DNA from: Candidatus Cryptobacteroides merdigallinarum
GTDB taxonomy: Bacteria; Bacteroidota; Bacteroidia; Bacteroidales; UBA932
Length of the DNA stretch: 50,240 nucleotides
Assembly (NCBI GenBank): GCA_017694655.1
Contig: JADIMQ010000067.1
Span: 1 to 50,240 of the forward strand
Reading direction: 5' to 3'
Positions 17,963 through 25,793 of the stretch are shown piece by piece; the stretch's first letter is position 1, and each line of letters begins with the position of its first letter. The notes below the pieces were generated by a model. That model did no database searches, was not told the DNA's origin, and saw nothing but the letters and a program-made list of their open reading frames with translations. A program made the translations under genes and the position numbers.

Positions 17963-19224
17963 TTGGCCGGGTCCTGCTCATTCCAGATGTACACTTTGTC
18001 GGATCTGCGCAGTTTCGCGGTCTGGCCGCCGAGGTCCACGGGCACTGAACAGAAGACGCCCTTCCCGGCCTCCTGGACAGGCTCCAGGTCCACCCTTATC
18101 TCCTTGACAGTGGTCTCGACCACTCCGGTGGAAGGCCCCATGACCAGTATCCTGTCCCCGACTTTCAGGGGTGCGGACTCGACCAGTATTTCGGCCACGC
18201 CGAGTCTAGCGAACCAGTTCGTCACCTTCCCGCTGTATACTTTCCTGCGGGTGGCCTTGCTGCCGTAGACCTCACTCCATTCACCGAGCCTTGCTCCCTG
18301 GTAGTATCCGTCCCAGAATCCGCGGTTGAAGACTTCGGAAAGTTCCTTCTTCAGCTCCGCGGCAAGTTCTGCCGTGTACCTGCCCTCGCAGACCGCGTCA
18401 GCCGCCCTCCGGTAGCAGGACGCTGTCCTTTTCACATATTCGGCGGACCGTGCCCGGCCCTCTATCTTGAAGACGGTGACCCCGGCATCCGTTATCTTGT
18501 CCATGAACTCTATGGTGCAGAGGTCCTTTGGCGACATTATGTATTTGTTGTCCACCACGAGCCTGTTCCCGGTCTCGAGGTCCTTTACCTCGTATCCGCG
18601 GCGGCATATCTGGTAGCAGGAACCCCTGTTTGCCGATGCCCCGTATTCGTGCAGGCTGAGGTAGCATTTCCCGGAGACGGCCATGCACAGGGCCCCGTGC
18701 GCGAACATTTCTATCTCGACCTTGCGTCCGGACGGCCCGGTTATGTCCTCGGAGTCTATTATGTCCTTTATCTCCCTGACCTGGTCCAGGTTGAGCTCCC
18801 TTGCCAGGACCACGACGTCCGCATAGGCGGAGTAGAACCGTAGGGCTTCAGCGTTCGATATGCTGAGCTGGGTGGAAATGTGCACCTCGAGCCCTATGGA
18901 ACGGGCGTAGATGATGGCCGCCATGTCGGAGGCTATTACGGCAGTTATACCTGCCGCCTTTGCAGCGTCAAGGGTCCTGCGCATGTCCCCGAGGTCTTCC
19001 TGGTACAGTATGATGTTCATGGTCAGGTAAGACTTTACCCCGTGTTCCCTGCATATCCGGCATATCTCCGGAAGGTCCTCCATCCTGAAATTGTTGGCGG
19101 AATGGGAACGCATGTTCAGTTTCTCCACCCCGAAATATACGGAGTCGGCTCCGCCCTGTATGGCCGCCTGCAGGCATTCGAAATTGCCGGCCGGGGCCAT
19201 TATCTCCAAATCCTTCTTTTCCAT
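17959..19224 (-). CDS. U32 family peptidase-like protein (TrhP/YegQ-type)
   Basis: The protein has 421 residues and begins MEKKDLEIMAPAGNFE, a standard U32 opening, followed by GGADSVYFG. The central block holds a Cys cluster (CMAVSGKCYLSLHEYG, then NRGSCYQICRR) of the kind that binds an iron-sulfur cluster in this family. Although named peptidases, E. coli members of this size (TrhP) take part in tRNA wobble-uridine hydroxylation, and RlhA in 23S hydroxylation. A tRNA-modification role is therefore more likely than proteolysis; this is family knowledge. A C-terminal beta-rich domain is visible (about 320-420). Confidence 0.85.
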   Translation of the reverse strand: MEKKDLEIMAPAGNFECLQAAIQGGADSVYFGVEKLNMRSHSANNFRMEDLPEICRICREHGVKSYLTMNIILYQEDLGDMRRTLDAAKAAGITAVIASDMAAIIYARSIGLEVHISTQLSISNAEALRFYSAYADVVVLARELNLDQVREIKDIIDSEDITGPSGRKVEIEMFAHGALCMAVSGKCYLSLHEYGASANRGSCYQICRRGYEVKDLETGNRLVVDNKYIMSPKDLCTIEFMDKITDAGVTVFKIEGRARSAEYVKRTASCYRRAADAVCEGRYTAELAAELKKELSEVFNRGFWDGYYQGARLGEWSEVYGSKATRRKVYSGKVTNWFARLGVAEILVESAPLKVGDRILVMGPSTGVVETTVKEIRVDLEPVQEAGKGVFCSVPVDLGGQTAKLRRSDKVYIWNEQDPAN

Positions 19225-19233
19225 ATTAATGCC

Positions 19234-19276
19234 AGTTCGACGAATTTATGTTGCGCAGGACTTCCGTCCTGCTCCT
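19234..19276 (-). repeat. Short copy of a dispersed structured repeat
   Basis: Bases 19234-19262 match the reverse complement of 33347-33375 with one mismatch, and 19255-19276 match 33201-33222 exactly. The 43-bp unit thus equals the two flanks of the 33-kb element with its 132-bp middle removed. It contains the hairpin GCAGGAC/GTCCTGC. It lies between the U32 start and the polyprenyl synthase stop. Confidence 0.8.
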
Positions 19277-19300
19277 CATGCGGCATAACGGCCCTCTTCC

Positions 19301-20317
19301 CTACTTGTTCCTCCCGAGCAGCCTGTCGGCATACCTGTGGAGCATCTCGTACCTGACCTTGCTCAGGCCTATGAGACCGGCATAGTTCATCGCCTGGGCG
19401 TGCAGCTTGATGATTTCGTACTTCACGTCCTCGTCTATCCCCAGGGTCTCGTATATCTCCTTGACCTTCGCTATCTTGGCAGACTTCTCTGCCTCGCTCC
19501 CGGTCTTCATCTCCATGGCCCTGAGCAGGGCGGCCGGACCGTGCGCGGCGTCAATTACCCCGGACTTCTCCATTTCCCCTCCCTTCTCGAGGGCCCTTGT
19601 CAGGAGCCACGTCTTCTTGTTGTTCACGATGTCCCCGCCGATCTTCTTGCCGAAGACCGCGGCATCCCCGTACAGGTCCAGGTAGTCGTCGGTGATCTGG
19701 AAGGCCAGGCCGAGGTCATACCCGAACTTGTAGAGCAGGTCGCAGGCCCTTTCGTCTGCCCCGCCGATAATTGCCCCGAGCTTGGCTGCGCAGGCTATGA
19801 GCACGGCCGTCTTCAGCCCTATCATCTTCATGTATGAATCCATGGGCACGTTCCTGACGTTCTCGAAATCCATGTCGTACTGCTGGCCTTCGCATACCTG
19901 GGCGGCGGTGGCGGTGAACAGGTCAAGTACCTGCGGGAGCACCTCTGCCGGGGCCTTGGCTATCCTCCTGTAGCTGTCTATGGACATTACGTCCCCGGAG
20001 ATTATGGCCGTGTTGCTGTCCCATTTCCGGTATACCGTGGGCACGCCCCGGCGCATGTCGGAATTGTCCATGATGTCGTCATGGATGAGGGTGAAGCTGT
20101 GGAATATCTCGATGGCGGCTGCAGGCTCGAGTATCTTTTCATCGAAACTGTCCTTGAAAAGGGAATAGGTGATGAGGCACAGTCTCGGGCGTATCCGCTT
20201 GCCGCCTATGCCTATCATGTACCTGAGCGGGTCGTACAGCCCTGAAGGCTCATCGTTGAAACGTATGTTCCCGAACAGGTTTTCAAGGGTGTCTTCAATC
20301 TGGTTCTCGCTTATCAT
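19301..20317 (-). CDS. Polyprenyl diphosphate synthase family protein
   Basis: The protein has 338 residues. The first Asp-rich motif DDIMD (D80-D84) and second motif DDYLD bind magnesium diphosphates. GGKRIRP (about 38-44) and RRG after the first motif are also standard. It adds isopentenyl units to an allylic diphosphate in the cytosol. F75, five residues before the first motif, is bulky, as in C15-C20 synthases, and argues against a very long product; that is an inference. The next gene upstream is the divergent rsgA. Confidence 0.93.
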   Translation of the reverse strand: MISENQIEDTLENLFGNIRFNDEPSGLYDPLRYMIGIGGKRIRPRLCLITYSLFKDSFDEKILEPAAAIEIFHSFTLIHDDIMDNSDMRRGVPTVYRKWDSNTAIISGDVMSIDSYRRIAKAPAEVLPQVLDLFTATAAQVCEGQQYDMDFENVRNVPMDSYMKMIGLKTAVLIACAAKLGAIIGGADERACDLLYKFGYDLGLAFQITDDYLDLYGDAAVFGKKIGGDIVNNKKTWLLTRALEKGGEMEKSGVIDAAHGPAALLRAMEMKTGSEAEKSAKIAKVKEIYETLGIDEDVKYEIIKLHAQAMNYAGLIGLSKVRYEMLHRYADRLLGRNK

Positions 20318-20373
20318 AATGGTTCCGTAAGTTCATCCCGGGAAGCAAAAGTCCGGGATATGTCAACAAAAGT

Positions 20374-20381
20374 CAAATATA
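20374..20381 (-). promoter_or_regulatory. Candidate -7 element for polyprenyl synthase
   Basis: On the minus strand this is TATATTTG, a full -7 match about 57 bases before the start codon. A TTTG at the right distance is missing. The same 12-base context (TCAAATATAGTC on the plus strand) recurs at the sigma-factor promoter near 24.5 kb. Confidence 0.4.
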
Positions 20382-20460
20382 GTCAAATTTATTTCAAAAT
20401 AATCATCATCTTTGCGGACAAGGGAAGCTGCCAGGCCAACCGCAGCTCCCTGTACAGAAT

Positions 20461-21408
20461 ATGCAGACAGGAAAAACGGCGACAGTAGTCAAGCATACGG
20501 GAAGCCATTACATGCTTTCCGCCCTCCCGGAGTGGAACCTGTTCCCGGCGGTCCTGAGGGGGAAGATAAGGCTGAAGGGGAGCTCGGCCACCAATCCCGT
20601 GGCTGTGGGCGACAGGGTGGTGTACGAGTGCGGCCCCGGCGTCCCGACCGTGGAGAACCCGGCCGTGATACTTTCCGTGGAGGAGCGCAGGAACTATGTC
20701 ATCCGCAAGTCCGCCAATCTCTCGAGGCAGGCCCATGTCATCGCGGCCAATGTGGACAAGGCCTTCATAGTGGCTACCCTCGACTTCCCGGAGGTGAAGC
20801 TCCCTTTCCTCGACAGGATACTGGTCACGTGCGAGGTCTACAATGTCCATCCTGTCATTGTCATGAACAAGACCGACATTTTCCGGACCTTGTGCGCGGA
20901 GCAGCTCGCGGCCTTCCACCGTATCTATGAAGGTGCGGGTTACAGGGTCCTCGATGTCTCCGCCCTGACCGGGGACGGGATAGGGGAGCTCCGGAAGGAG
21001 TGCATGGATTCGGTCTCGCTGTTCTCCGGGGTCTCCGGAGTGGGCAAGTCCTCCCTTATCAAGGCCCTGGACCCTTCCATAGACCTGAAGATAGGGGAGA
21101 TTTCAGAAGCTCACCTCCAGGGGAAGCATACCACCACATTCTATGAGATGTATCCTCTCTCGGGCGGGGGATACATAATCGACACTCCCGGGATAAGGGG
21201 GTTCGGGCTTGTGGACATACGCCCGGAGGAGATAGCCCTCTATTTCCCCGAGATGCTGGCCCTGTCCGGGGAGTGCCGCTTTGCCCCGTGCACCCATACC
21301 CACGAGCCGGGATGTGCCGTGAAGGCCGCCGTGGAGGACGGCAGGATAAGCGCCGAAAGGTACTCTTCCTATCTCGGGATGCTCGAGGAAGGTGAGAAAT
21401 ACAGATGA
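20461..21408 (+). CDS. rsgA: Ribosome small subunit-dependent GTPase RsgA
   Basis: The 315-residue protein shows the circularly permuted GTPase order: an N-terminal OB-fold, then NKTD (G4), then the P-loop GVSGVGKSS (K196), then DTPGIRGFG (G3). It ends in the zinc-binding Cys/His segment CRFAPCTHTHEPGC. RsgA assists late 30S assembly and dissociates at GTP hydrolysis. Its stop at 21408 is 16 bp before the MATE gene start, suggesting co-transcription. Confidence 0.96.
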   Translation: MQTGKTATVVKHTGSHYMLSALPEWNLFPAVLRGKIRLKGSSATNPVAVGDRVVYECGPGVPTVENPAVILSVEERRNYVIRKSANLSRQAHVIAANVDKAFIVATLDFPEVKLPFLDRILVTCEVYNVHPVIVMNKTDIFRTLCAEQLAAFHRIYEGAGYRVLDVSALTGDGIGELRKECMDSVSLFSGVSGVGKSSLIKALDPSIDLKIGEISEAHLQGKHTTTFYEMYPLSGGGYIIDTPGIRGFGLVDIRPEEIALYFPEMLALSGECRFAPCTHTHEPGCAVKAAVEDGRISAERYSSYLGMLEEGEKYR

Positions 21409-21424
21409 TTGTCCGCAGCAGGAG

Positions 21425-22840
21425 ATGGGAGTGAACAAGAAAATACTGGATCTGGCCCTGCCGAGTATCCTTGCCAACATTACCGTGCCGCTGGTCGGCA
21501 TGGTGGACATTGCCGTGGCCGGGCATCTTGACCCGTCCTCCGTGGCCTCGGCAGCGACCCTGATCGGGGGAGTGGCCATAGGTACCATGCTCTTCGACCT
21601 GCTGTACTGGAATTTCGGTTTCCTTAGGGTTGGCACCGGAGGGCTGACGGCACAGGCCTTCGGCCGTGGGGACATGAAGGAGTCCGCCTCGATACTGAGC
21701 CGGGCCGTCGGCATCGCCCTGCTCTGCTCCCTCCTCCTGCTGGCCGTCCAGTGGCTTTTCGTCAAGGCCGCCTTCCTTGTGGTGGACTGTACGCCCGAAG
21801 TCCGGGAGCTGGCTTCCGGGTATTTCTACATAAGGATATGGGCGTCCCCGGCGACCTTGAGCCTCATGGCATTCAAGGGCTGGTTCATAGGTATGCAGGA
21901 CAGCATCTCGCCCATGGTCACGGACCTTGTGGTGAACGTGGTGAACACTGCCGCGAGCATAGTCCTCGCCCTCGGGTTTACCGCAGGAGGATATTCCTGG
22001 GAGGGCATCGGTTTCACGGGTATTGCCGCAGGCACCGTCATGGCCCAGTATTCGGGCCTGCTGTGCGCCGGCATACTGCTTCTCGTGAAATACAGGAGGC
22101 GGGTCTTCCAGGGATGGCGCCCGGGGGACATCTTCAAGGCCTTCGGCGGGGCGGAGATGAAGCGGTTTTTCGTGATGAATACGGACCTTTTCATAAGGTC
22201 CCTGTGCTTCATAGGCATCTATATCGGGTTCACAACCTTCTCGGCTCATTACGGGGACCTTCTCCTCGCGTCAGGCACGATACTTATGAAGATAATGATG
22301 CTGTTCTCGTACTTTACAGACGGTTTTGCATACGCCGGGGAAGCCCTCACGGGGCGCTACATAGGTGCACGGGACAGGGACACCCTGATGAAGGTCGTGA
22401 AGTTCGTCTTTGTGTGGAGCCTGGGCATCGGTGTCGGGTTCATGTTCCTCTACGCCTTCGCAGGCCTGCCTATCCTCAAGGTGATGACGGAGGATTACCA
22501 GGTCATCGACATGTCCCTGAAATATATGCCGTGGATGGTCCTGATGCCTCTCCTGGGCTGCGCGGCCTTCGCCTGGGACGGGATCTACATCGGCGCGACA
22601 GCTTCCAGGCCCATACGGAACACCATGATTGCCGCGGCTGCCGGCTTCTTCCTGACCTATTTCGCCGGGCTCGGCATCCTGCGGGCCGTGGCACCGCCGG
22701 ATGCCGACTCTTCTGTCCTGGCGATACATGTCCTGCTCGCCGCCTATCTGATACACCTTGTCATCCGTACGGTATATCTCACCGTACGTTTCAGGAAGGA
22801 TATCGCGAGCCGGGTGGCCTGCGGCGCACCGTCACGTTAG
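21425..22840 (+). CDS. MATE family efflux transporter
   Basis: I start at ATG 21425 (MGVNKKILDLALPS, 471 residues), because the alternative GTG at 21392 lies inside rsgA and adds non-hydrophobic residues. About twelve hydrophobic segments follow in two similar halves. The N-terminal pattern LALPSILANITVPLVGMVDIAVAGHL is typical of the DinF-like MATE branch. These inner-membrane antiporters export drugs or metabolites in exchange for Na+ or H+. The substrate is unknown. The gene's stop overlaps the convergent fimbrillin gene's stop in TTAG. Confidence 0.92.
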   Translation: MGVNKKILDLALPSILANITVPLVGMVDIAVAGHLDPSSVASAATLIGGVAIGTMLFDLLYWNFGFLRVGTGGLTAQAFGRGDMKESASILSRAVGIALLCSLLLLAVQWLFVKAAFLVVDCTPEVRELASGYFYIRIWASPATLSLMAFKGWFIGMQDSISPMVTDLVVNVVNTAASIVLALGFTAGGYSWEGIGFTGIAAGTVMAQYSGLLCAGILLLVKYRRRVFQGWRPGDIFKAFGGAEMKRFFVMNTDLFIRSLCFIGIYIGFTTFSAHYGDLLLASGTILMKIMMLFSYFTDGFAYAGEALTGRYIGARDRDTLMKVVKFVFVWSLGIGVGFMFLYAFAGLPILKVMTEDYQVIDMSLKYMPWMVLMPLLGCAAFAWDGIYIGATASRPIRNTMIAAAAGFFLTYFAGLGILRAVAPPDADSSVLAIHVLLAAYLIHLVIRTVYLTVRFRKDIASRVACGAPSR

Positions 22841-23835
22841 TGCGGATAGAGCGGATTCCCGGTCTCGTCGACATCCACCCAGTCGCTTATCCCTACTTCA
22901 GGGAAACTTACGTTGTCCGCCTCGATCACTGCCCGGAACAGGTATGAATTCCCGGCCTTGAGCCCCCCTTCCGGGACAGGGACAGCGACCGAATACTGCT
23001 TCACGTCCGGTTCCCCGTTGAGGTAGAGGTTCAGCACGAGCTGCATCGGCTCGTCTGTCTCGAGAGGCAGCATGGTGTACTGCAGCTTCAGCCCGTTTAT
23101 GCCCATGGATGCCGGTGCGGAATCATATTCCGTGGCCGGAGGTATGACACCGGTGGAAAGGTCCATCGTAGCCCCTGGCTTTGGCACCGTGATTGTGGCA
23201 GAGGCAATGCTCCCGACATATATGCCGGTGCCGGACTCGATCTCGAAGGATACCTGTGTCGCTGAGTGGTTGAGGACTATGGGCACTGTCACCTGTGCGG
23301 CGGCCACGTCGTAGTTGTCCACGTTCCACCACAGGTAGTCCACCCCGTTTGAAAGGGCGGAGGACACCCCGTTGGAGAACACAGGAGGCAGGTCCTGGGT
23401 GTTGACGGAGACTGCGTAGAAGTCGAAGACTCCGTTGCTGAGCATCATCTTGTAGCCTCCGTCACCCGTGAGGGTCCCGGTCTGCTGCGAGGTGTAGGAG
23501 CCCCTTGCTACGGCGGAGGTGGAAGTGGCGTTGTCCGTGGAGCCGTGGTATGCGTATATCATCACCTTGGTATTCGCGGATATGGGCGACATGGCCTTGG
23601 TTGCCATGTTGAGGCTTTCAACGGAGGCATGGAAGCCTACGAGGTTGCTCCCGAGGCCGGAAGAGCTCCCGGAATCCCCGTCCCCGCCGCTGCCTGAACC
23701 GCTGCCGCTGTCTCCGGGGCAGTATATGACAGGGTGCTGGCATTCGATGACTATGATTTTTTCACATCCGGAAAAGAAGATGGATGCTGCCGCCAGGAGT
23801 ATGGCCGGCAGGAGGATTGACAGAGTTGTTTTCAT
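22837..23835 (-). CDS. Fimbrillin-like lipoprotein
   Basis: The protein has 332 residues with lipobox FFSGC (Cys24) followed by two further Cys (ECQHPVIYC). A Gly/Ser/Asp-rich linker of about 24 residues then leads to a beta-rich body. The body has typical fimbrillin-family segments: ANTKVMIYAY, GVFDFYAVSV, LNHSATQVSFEIE and a C-terminal WVDVDETGNPL. Fimbrillin family proteins form pili or surface adhesins after lipoprotein export and Rgp-like cleavage. A typical usher or anchor set is not visible here. It may be a stand-alone surface protein. It lies between the MATE gene and the ECF sigma gene. Confidence 0.8.
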   Translation of the reverse strand: MKTTLSILLPAILLAAASIFFSGCEKIIVIECQHPVIYCPGDSGSGSGSGGDGDSGSSSGLGSNLVGFHASVESLNMATKAMSPISANTKVMIYAYHGSTDNATSTSAVARGSYTSQQTGTLTGDGGYKMMLSNGVFDFYAVSVNTQDLPPVFSNGVSSALSNGVDYLWWNVDNYDVAAAQVTVPIVLNHSATQVSFEIESGTGIYVGSIASATITVPKPGATMDLSTGVIPPATEYDSAPASMGINGLKLQYTMLPLETDEPMQLVLNLYLNGEPDVKQYSVAVPVPEGGLKAGNSYLFRAVIEADNVSFPEVGISDWVDVDETGNPLYPH

Positions 23836-23903
23836 GATTGAAATAGATTAACCTTTCCCAAGGTAGGAAATATTAATCAATATACCGCCGGAAACGTGAA
23901 ATA

Positions 23904-24500
23904 TTATCCCCACCACGTATTTTGGGAGCATATCTTGATGCCCTCGAGGAAGAGCAGCAGCGGCAGGTAATCTTTCAGGGATGCCCTCATTATCTCCAGG
24001 ACGTACTGGATTTCCCTTTTCACTTTCCTCGGGGATATGCCGTATTTCTCGGCGATCTCGTTATAGGTGAGGTCCCCGAACCTGCTGGCAAGGAAGATGT
24101 TGCGGGTGCTTTCGGGGATTTCAGAGAGGAGCCTTGAGAAGATGTCGGCGATGTCGGACCTGAATATCAGCCCGGTCTCGTCCTTCCCGAGGACCCCGAG
24201 CTCCGCCATTATCGCCATGTAGGAGTCGTTATGTATCTGCCGATGTATCCTCATCTTGTTGGCCCTGTCCCGGAGGTGGTTTATGCACCTGTTCTTTACG
24301 GACCGAAGGATGTAGGCTTCCGGGACAGTGTCTATGACGATTTTCCCGCGCAGGTGCCAGAAGTTTGTAAAACTATCAGCTACAATATCTTCGGCTACTA
24401 TCCTGTCCCGCACGTAAGAATTGGCTACAGCGACCATCCTGTCCCTGTAGCGCAAAAACAGCTTTCCGAATTCCTGTGGAGAAAGTTCCTTTCCGTTCAT
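23904..24500 (-). CDS. ECF-type RNA polymerase sigma factor
   Basis: The start is ATG 24500 (198 residues). The TTG at 24524 lies within the promoter -7 box, so it cannot be used. Region 2 is visible as FLRYRDRMVAVANSYVRDRIVAEDIVADSF and region 4 as NIFLASRFGDLTYNEIAEKYGISPRKVKREI. This matches the large Bacteroidota ECF group that works with FecR anti-sigma factors and SusC receptors. The FecR gene is divergent 250 bp away. It likely controls the glycan locus that follows. Confidence 0.9.
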   Translation of the reverse strand: MNGKELSPQEFGKLFLRYRDRMVAVANSYVRDRIVAEDIVADSFTNFWHLRGKIVIDTVPEAYILRSVKNRCINHLRDRANKMRIHRQIHNDSYMAIMAELGVLGKDETGLIFRSDIADIFSRLLSEIPESTRNIFLASRFGDLTYNEIAEKYGISPRKVKREIQYVLEIMRASLKDYLPLLLFLEGIKICSQNTWWG

Positions 24501-24521
24501 CCGCAGTATTTTTGAAAAATT

Positions 24522-24553
24522 CAAATATAGTCAGAAGCCGGGAACGGAGCAAA
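24522..24553 (-). promoter_or_regulatory. Promoter of the ECF sigma gene
   Basis: On the minus strand, TTTG (24553-24550), a 20-base spacer and TATATTTG (24529-24522) match the full Bacteroidota consensus. Transcription should begin near 24515, leaving a very short leader before ATG 24500. The match suggests the sigma gene itself uses the housekeeping sigma. Confidence 0.75.
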
Positions 24554-24750
24554 TTTATTTGTCCTGCCGTCCTGCCGTCCCCGGAAGGCCTGTGGCACCT
24601 GCCCCTTCCCTCCCATGGTCCTGACAGGAATTTGTCCGGAAATTCACGGTACAGGGGTCCGCCTCCCCTTTTCATGTGTCATATATCTGGATCCGTTACT
24701 CTCCCGCAGCGGGCGGGAAAAGTTGGCGGACTGCCGTAATATACTGGTAT

Positions 24751-25725
24751 ATGGATACATATCTGCTGATAAAGTACCTCAGGTGTGCCACGACTCCGGA
24801 AGAGGAAGCCGCGGTGAGGCGATGGCTGGCCGACGATCCGGACGAAAGCCACGCCAGGCAATATTCGGATCTGCACTTCATCTATGAAGGTATGCTTATG
24901 CACGGCGGGGATGATGCTGCCCTGTCCCGGGAAAATGGTTCCGGACATGGACGCCGGCGTCTGTTCAGGCGTATCGCCGTTGCCGCGGCCTCTGCTGCCG
25001 CGGTGGTCCTTGTCGCTGCCGGGGCCGCCCTGTGGTCGCGGAACGCTGCCGTGGACAGGCTTGCGGAAAACAGCGTGAGGACTGTATATGTCCCGCCGGG
25101 GAAGAGCATGCAGCTTACCCTGGAGGACGGCACCAGGCTCTGGCTTAATTCCGGTACCGAGATTGAGATTCCCGCCGTCTTTGCAAGGAAGACCCGTGAC
25201 GTGAGGCTCATCCGTGGAGAGGCCCTGTTCGACGTAGCGCAGGACAGGCGCCGGCCTTTCAATGTGGACACCTACGCCTCCTCGATCTCCGTCCTCGGGA
25301 CCCGGTTCAATGTAGATGTCGACGAGGAGTCGGGAGCTTTTTCCGCAGCCCTGCTGCGAGGTTCAATAAAGGTCGTGAACAAGTGCCGGGAGGGTGAGGA
25401 ATACGTCCTGGAGACCAACCAGATGGTGACAATGGAAGACGGGCACCTGCATCTGGAGCACATCGGGGACCCGGGTTCGGTAGACTGCTGGACCGACGGG
25501 CTGATAGACATTGCCGGCGTGCCGTTCGGCCACCTCATGAGGAAATTCGAGCTGGCCTACGATGTCAACATAGACATACAGAGGGATACTCTGCCGGAGA
25601 TACGCTATACGAGGGGCAAGGTCCGGGTATCGGACGGGATACTCCACGCCATGTCGATGCTCGCCCTCGTGTGCGACATCGGGTACGAGTATGACCGGCA
25701 GACGAACACTATTGTAATAAGGTAG
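24751..25725 (+). CDS. FecR family anti-sigma factor
   Basis: The start is ATG 24751 (MDTYLLIKYL, 324 residues); the frame extends upstream but without FecR-like residues. The cytoplasmic N-terminus ends in a basic stretch (RRRLFRRI), followed by one membrane segment (about 75-95). The periplasmic FecR domain begins near VRTVYVPPGKSMQLTLEDGTRLWLNSG. The C-terminal domain (GVPFGHLMRKFELAYDVNI) has the pattern that contacts the receptor STN domain. FecR holds the ECF sigma until the SusC receptor reports ligand. It is 68 bp upstream of that SusC. Confidence 0.94.
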   Translation: MDTYLLIKYLRCATTPEEEAAVRRWLADDPDESHARQYSDLHFIYEGMLMHGGDDAALSRENGSGHGRRRLFRRIAVAAASAAAVVLVAAGAALWSRNAAVDRLAENSVRTVYVPPGKSMQLTLEDGTRLWLNSGTEIEIPAVFARKTRDVRLIRGEALFDVAQDRRRPFNVDTYASSISVLGTRFNVDVDEESGAFSAALLRGSIKVVNKCREGEEYVLETNQMVTMEDGHLHLEHIGDPGSVDCWTDGLIDIAGVPFGHLMRKFELAYDVNIDIQRDTLPEIRYTRGKVRVSDGILHAMSMLALVCDIGYEYDRQTNTIVIR

Positions 25726-25793
25726 ACTGCAGGCCTGCGGGCGACAGGATACACTGCATAAAATTTAAACTATCACTAATAATTGACAAAAGT

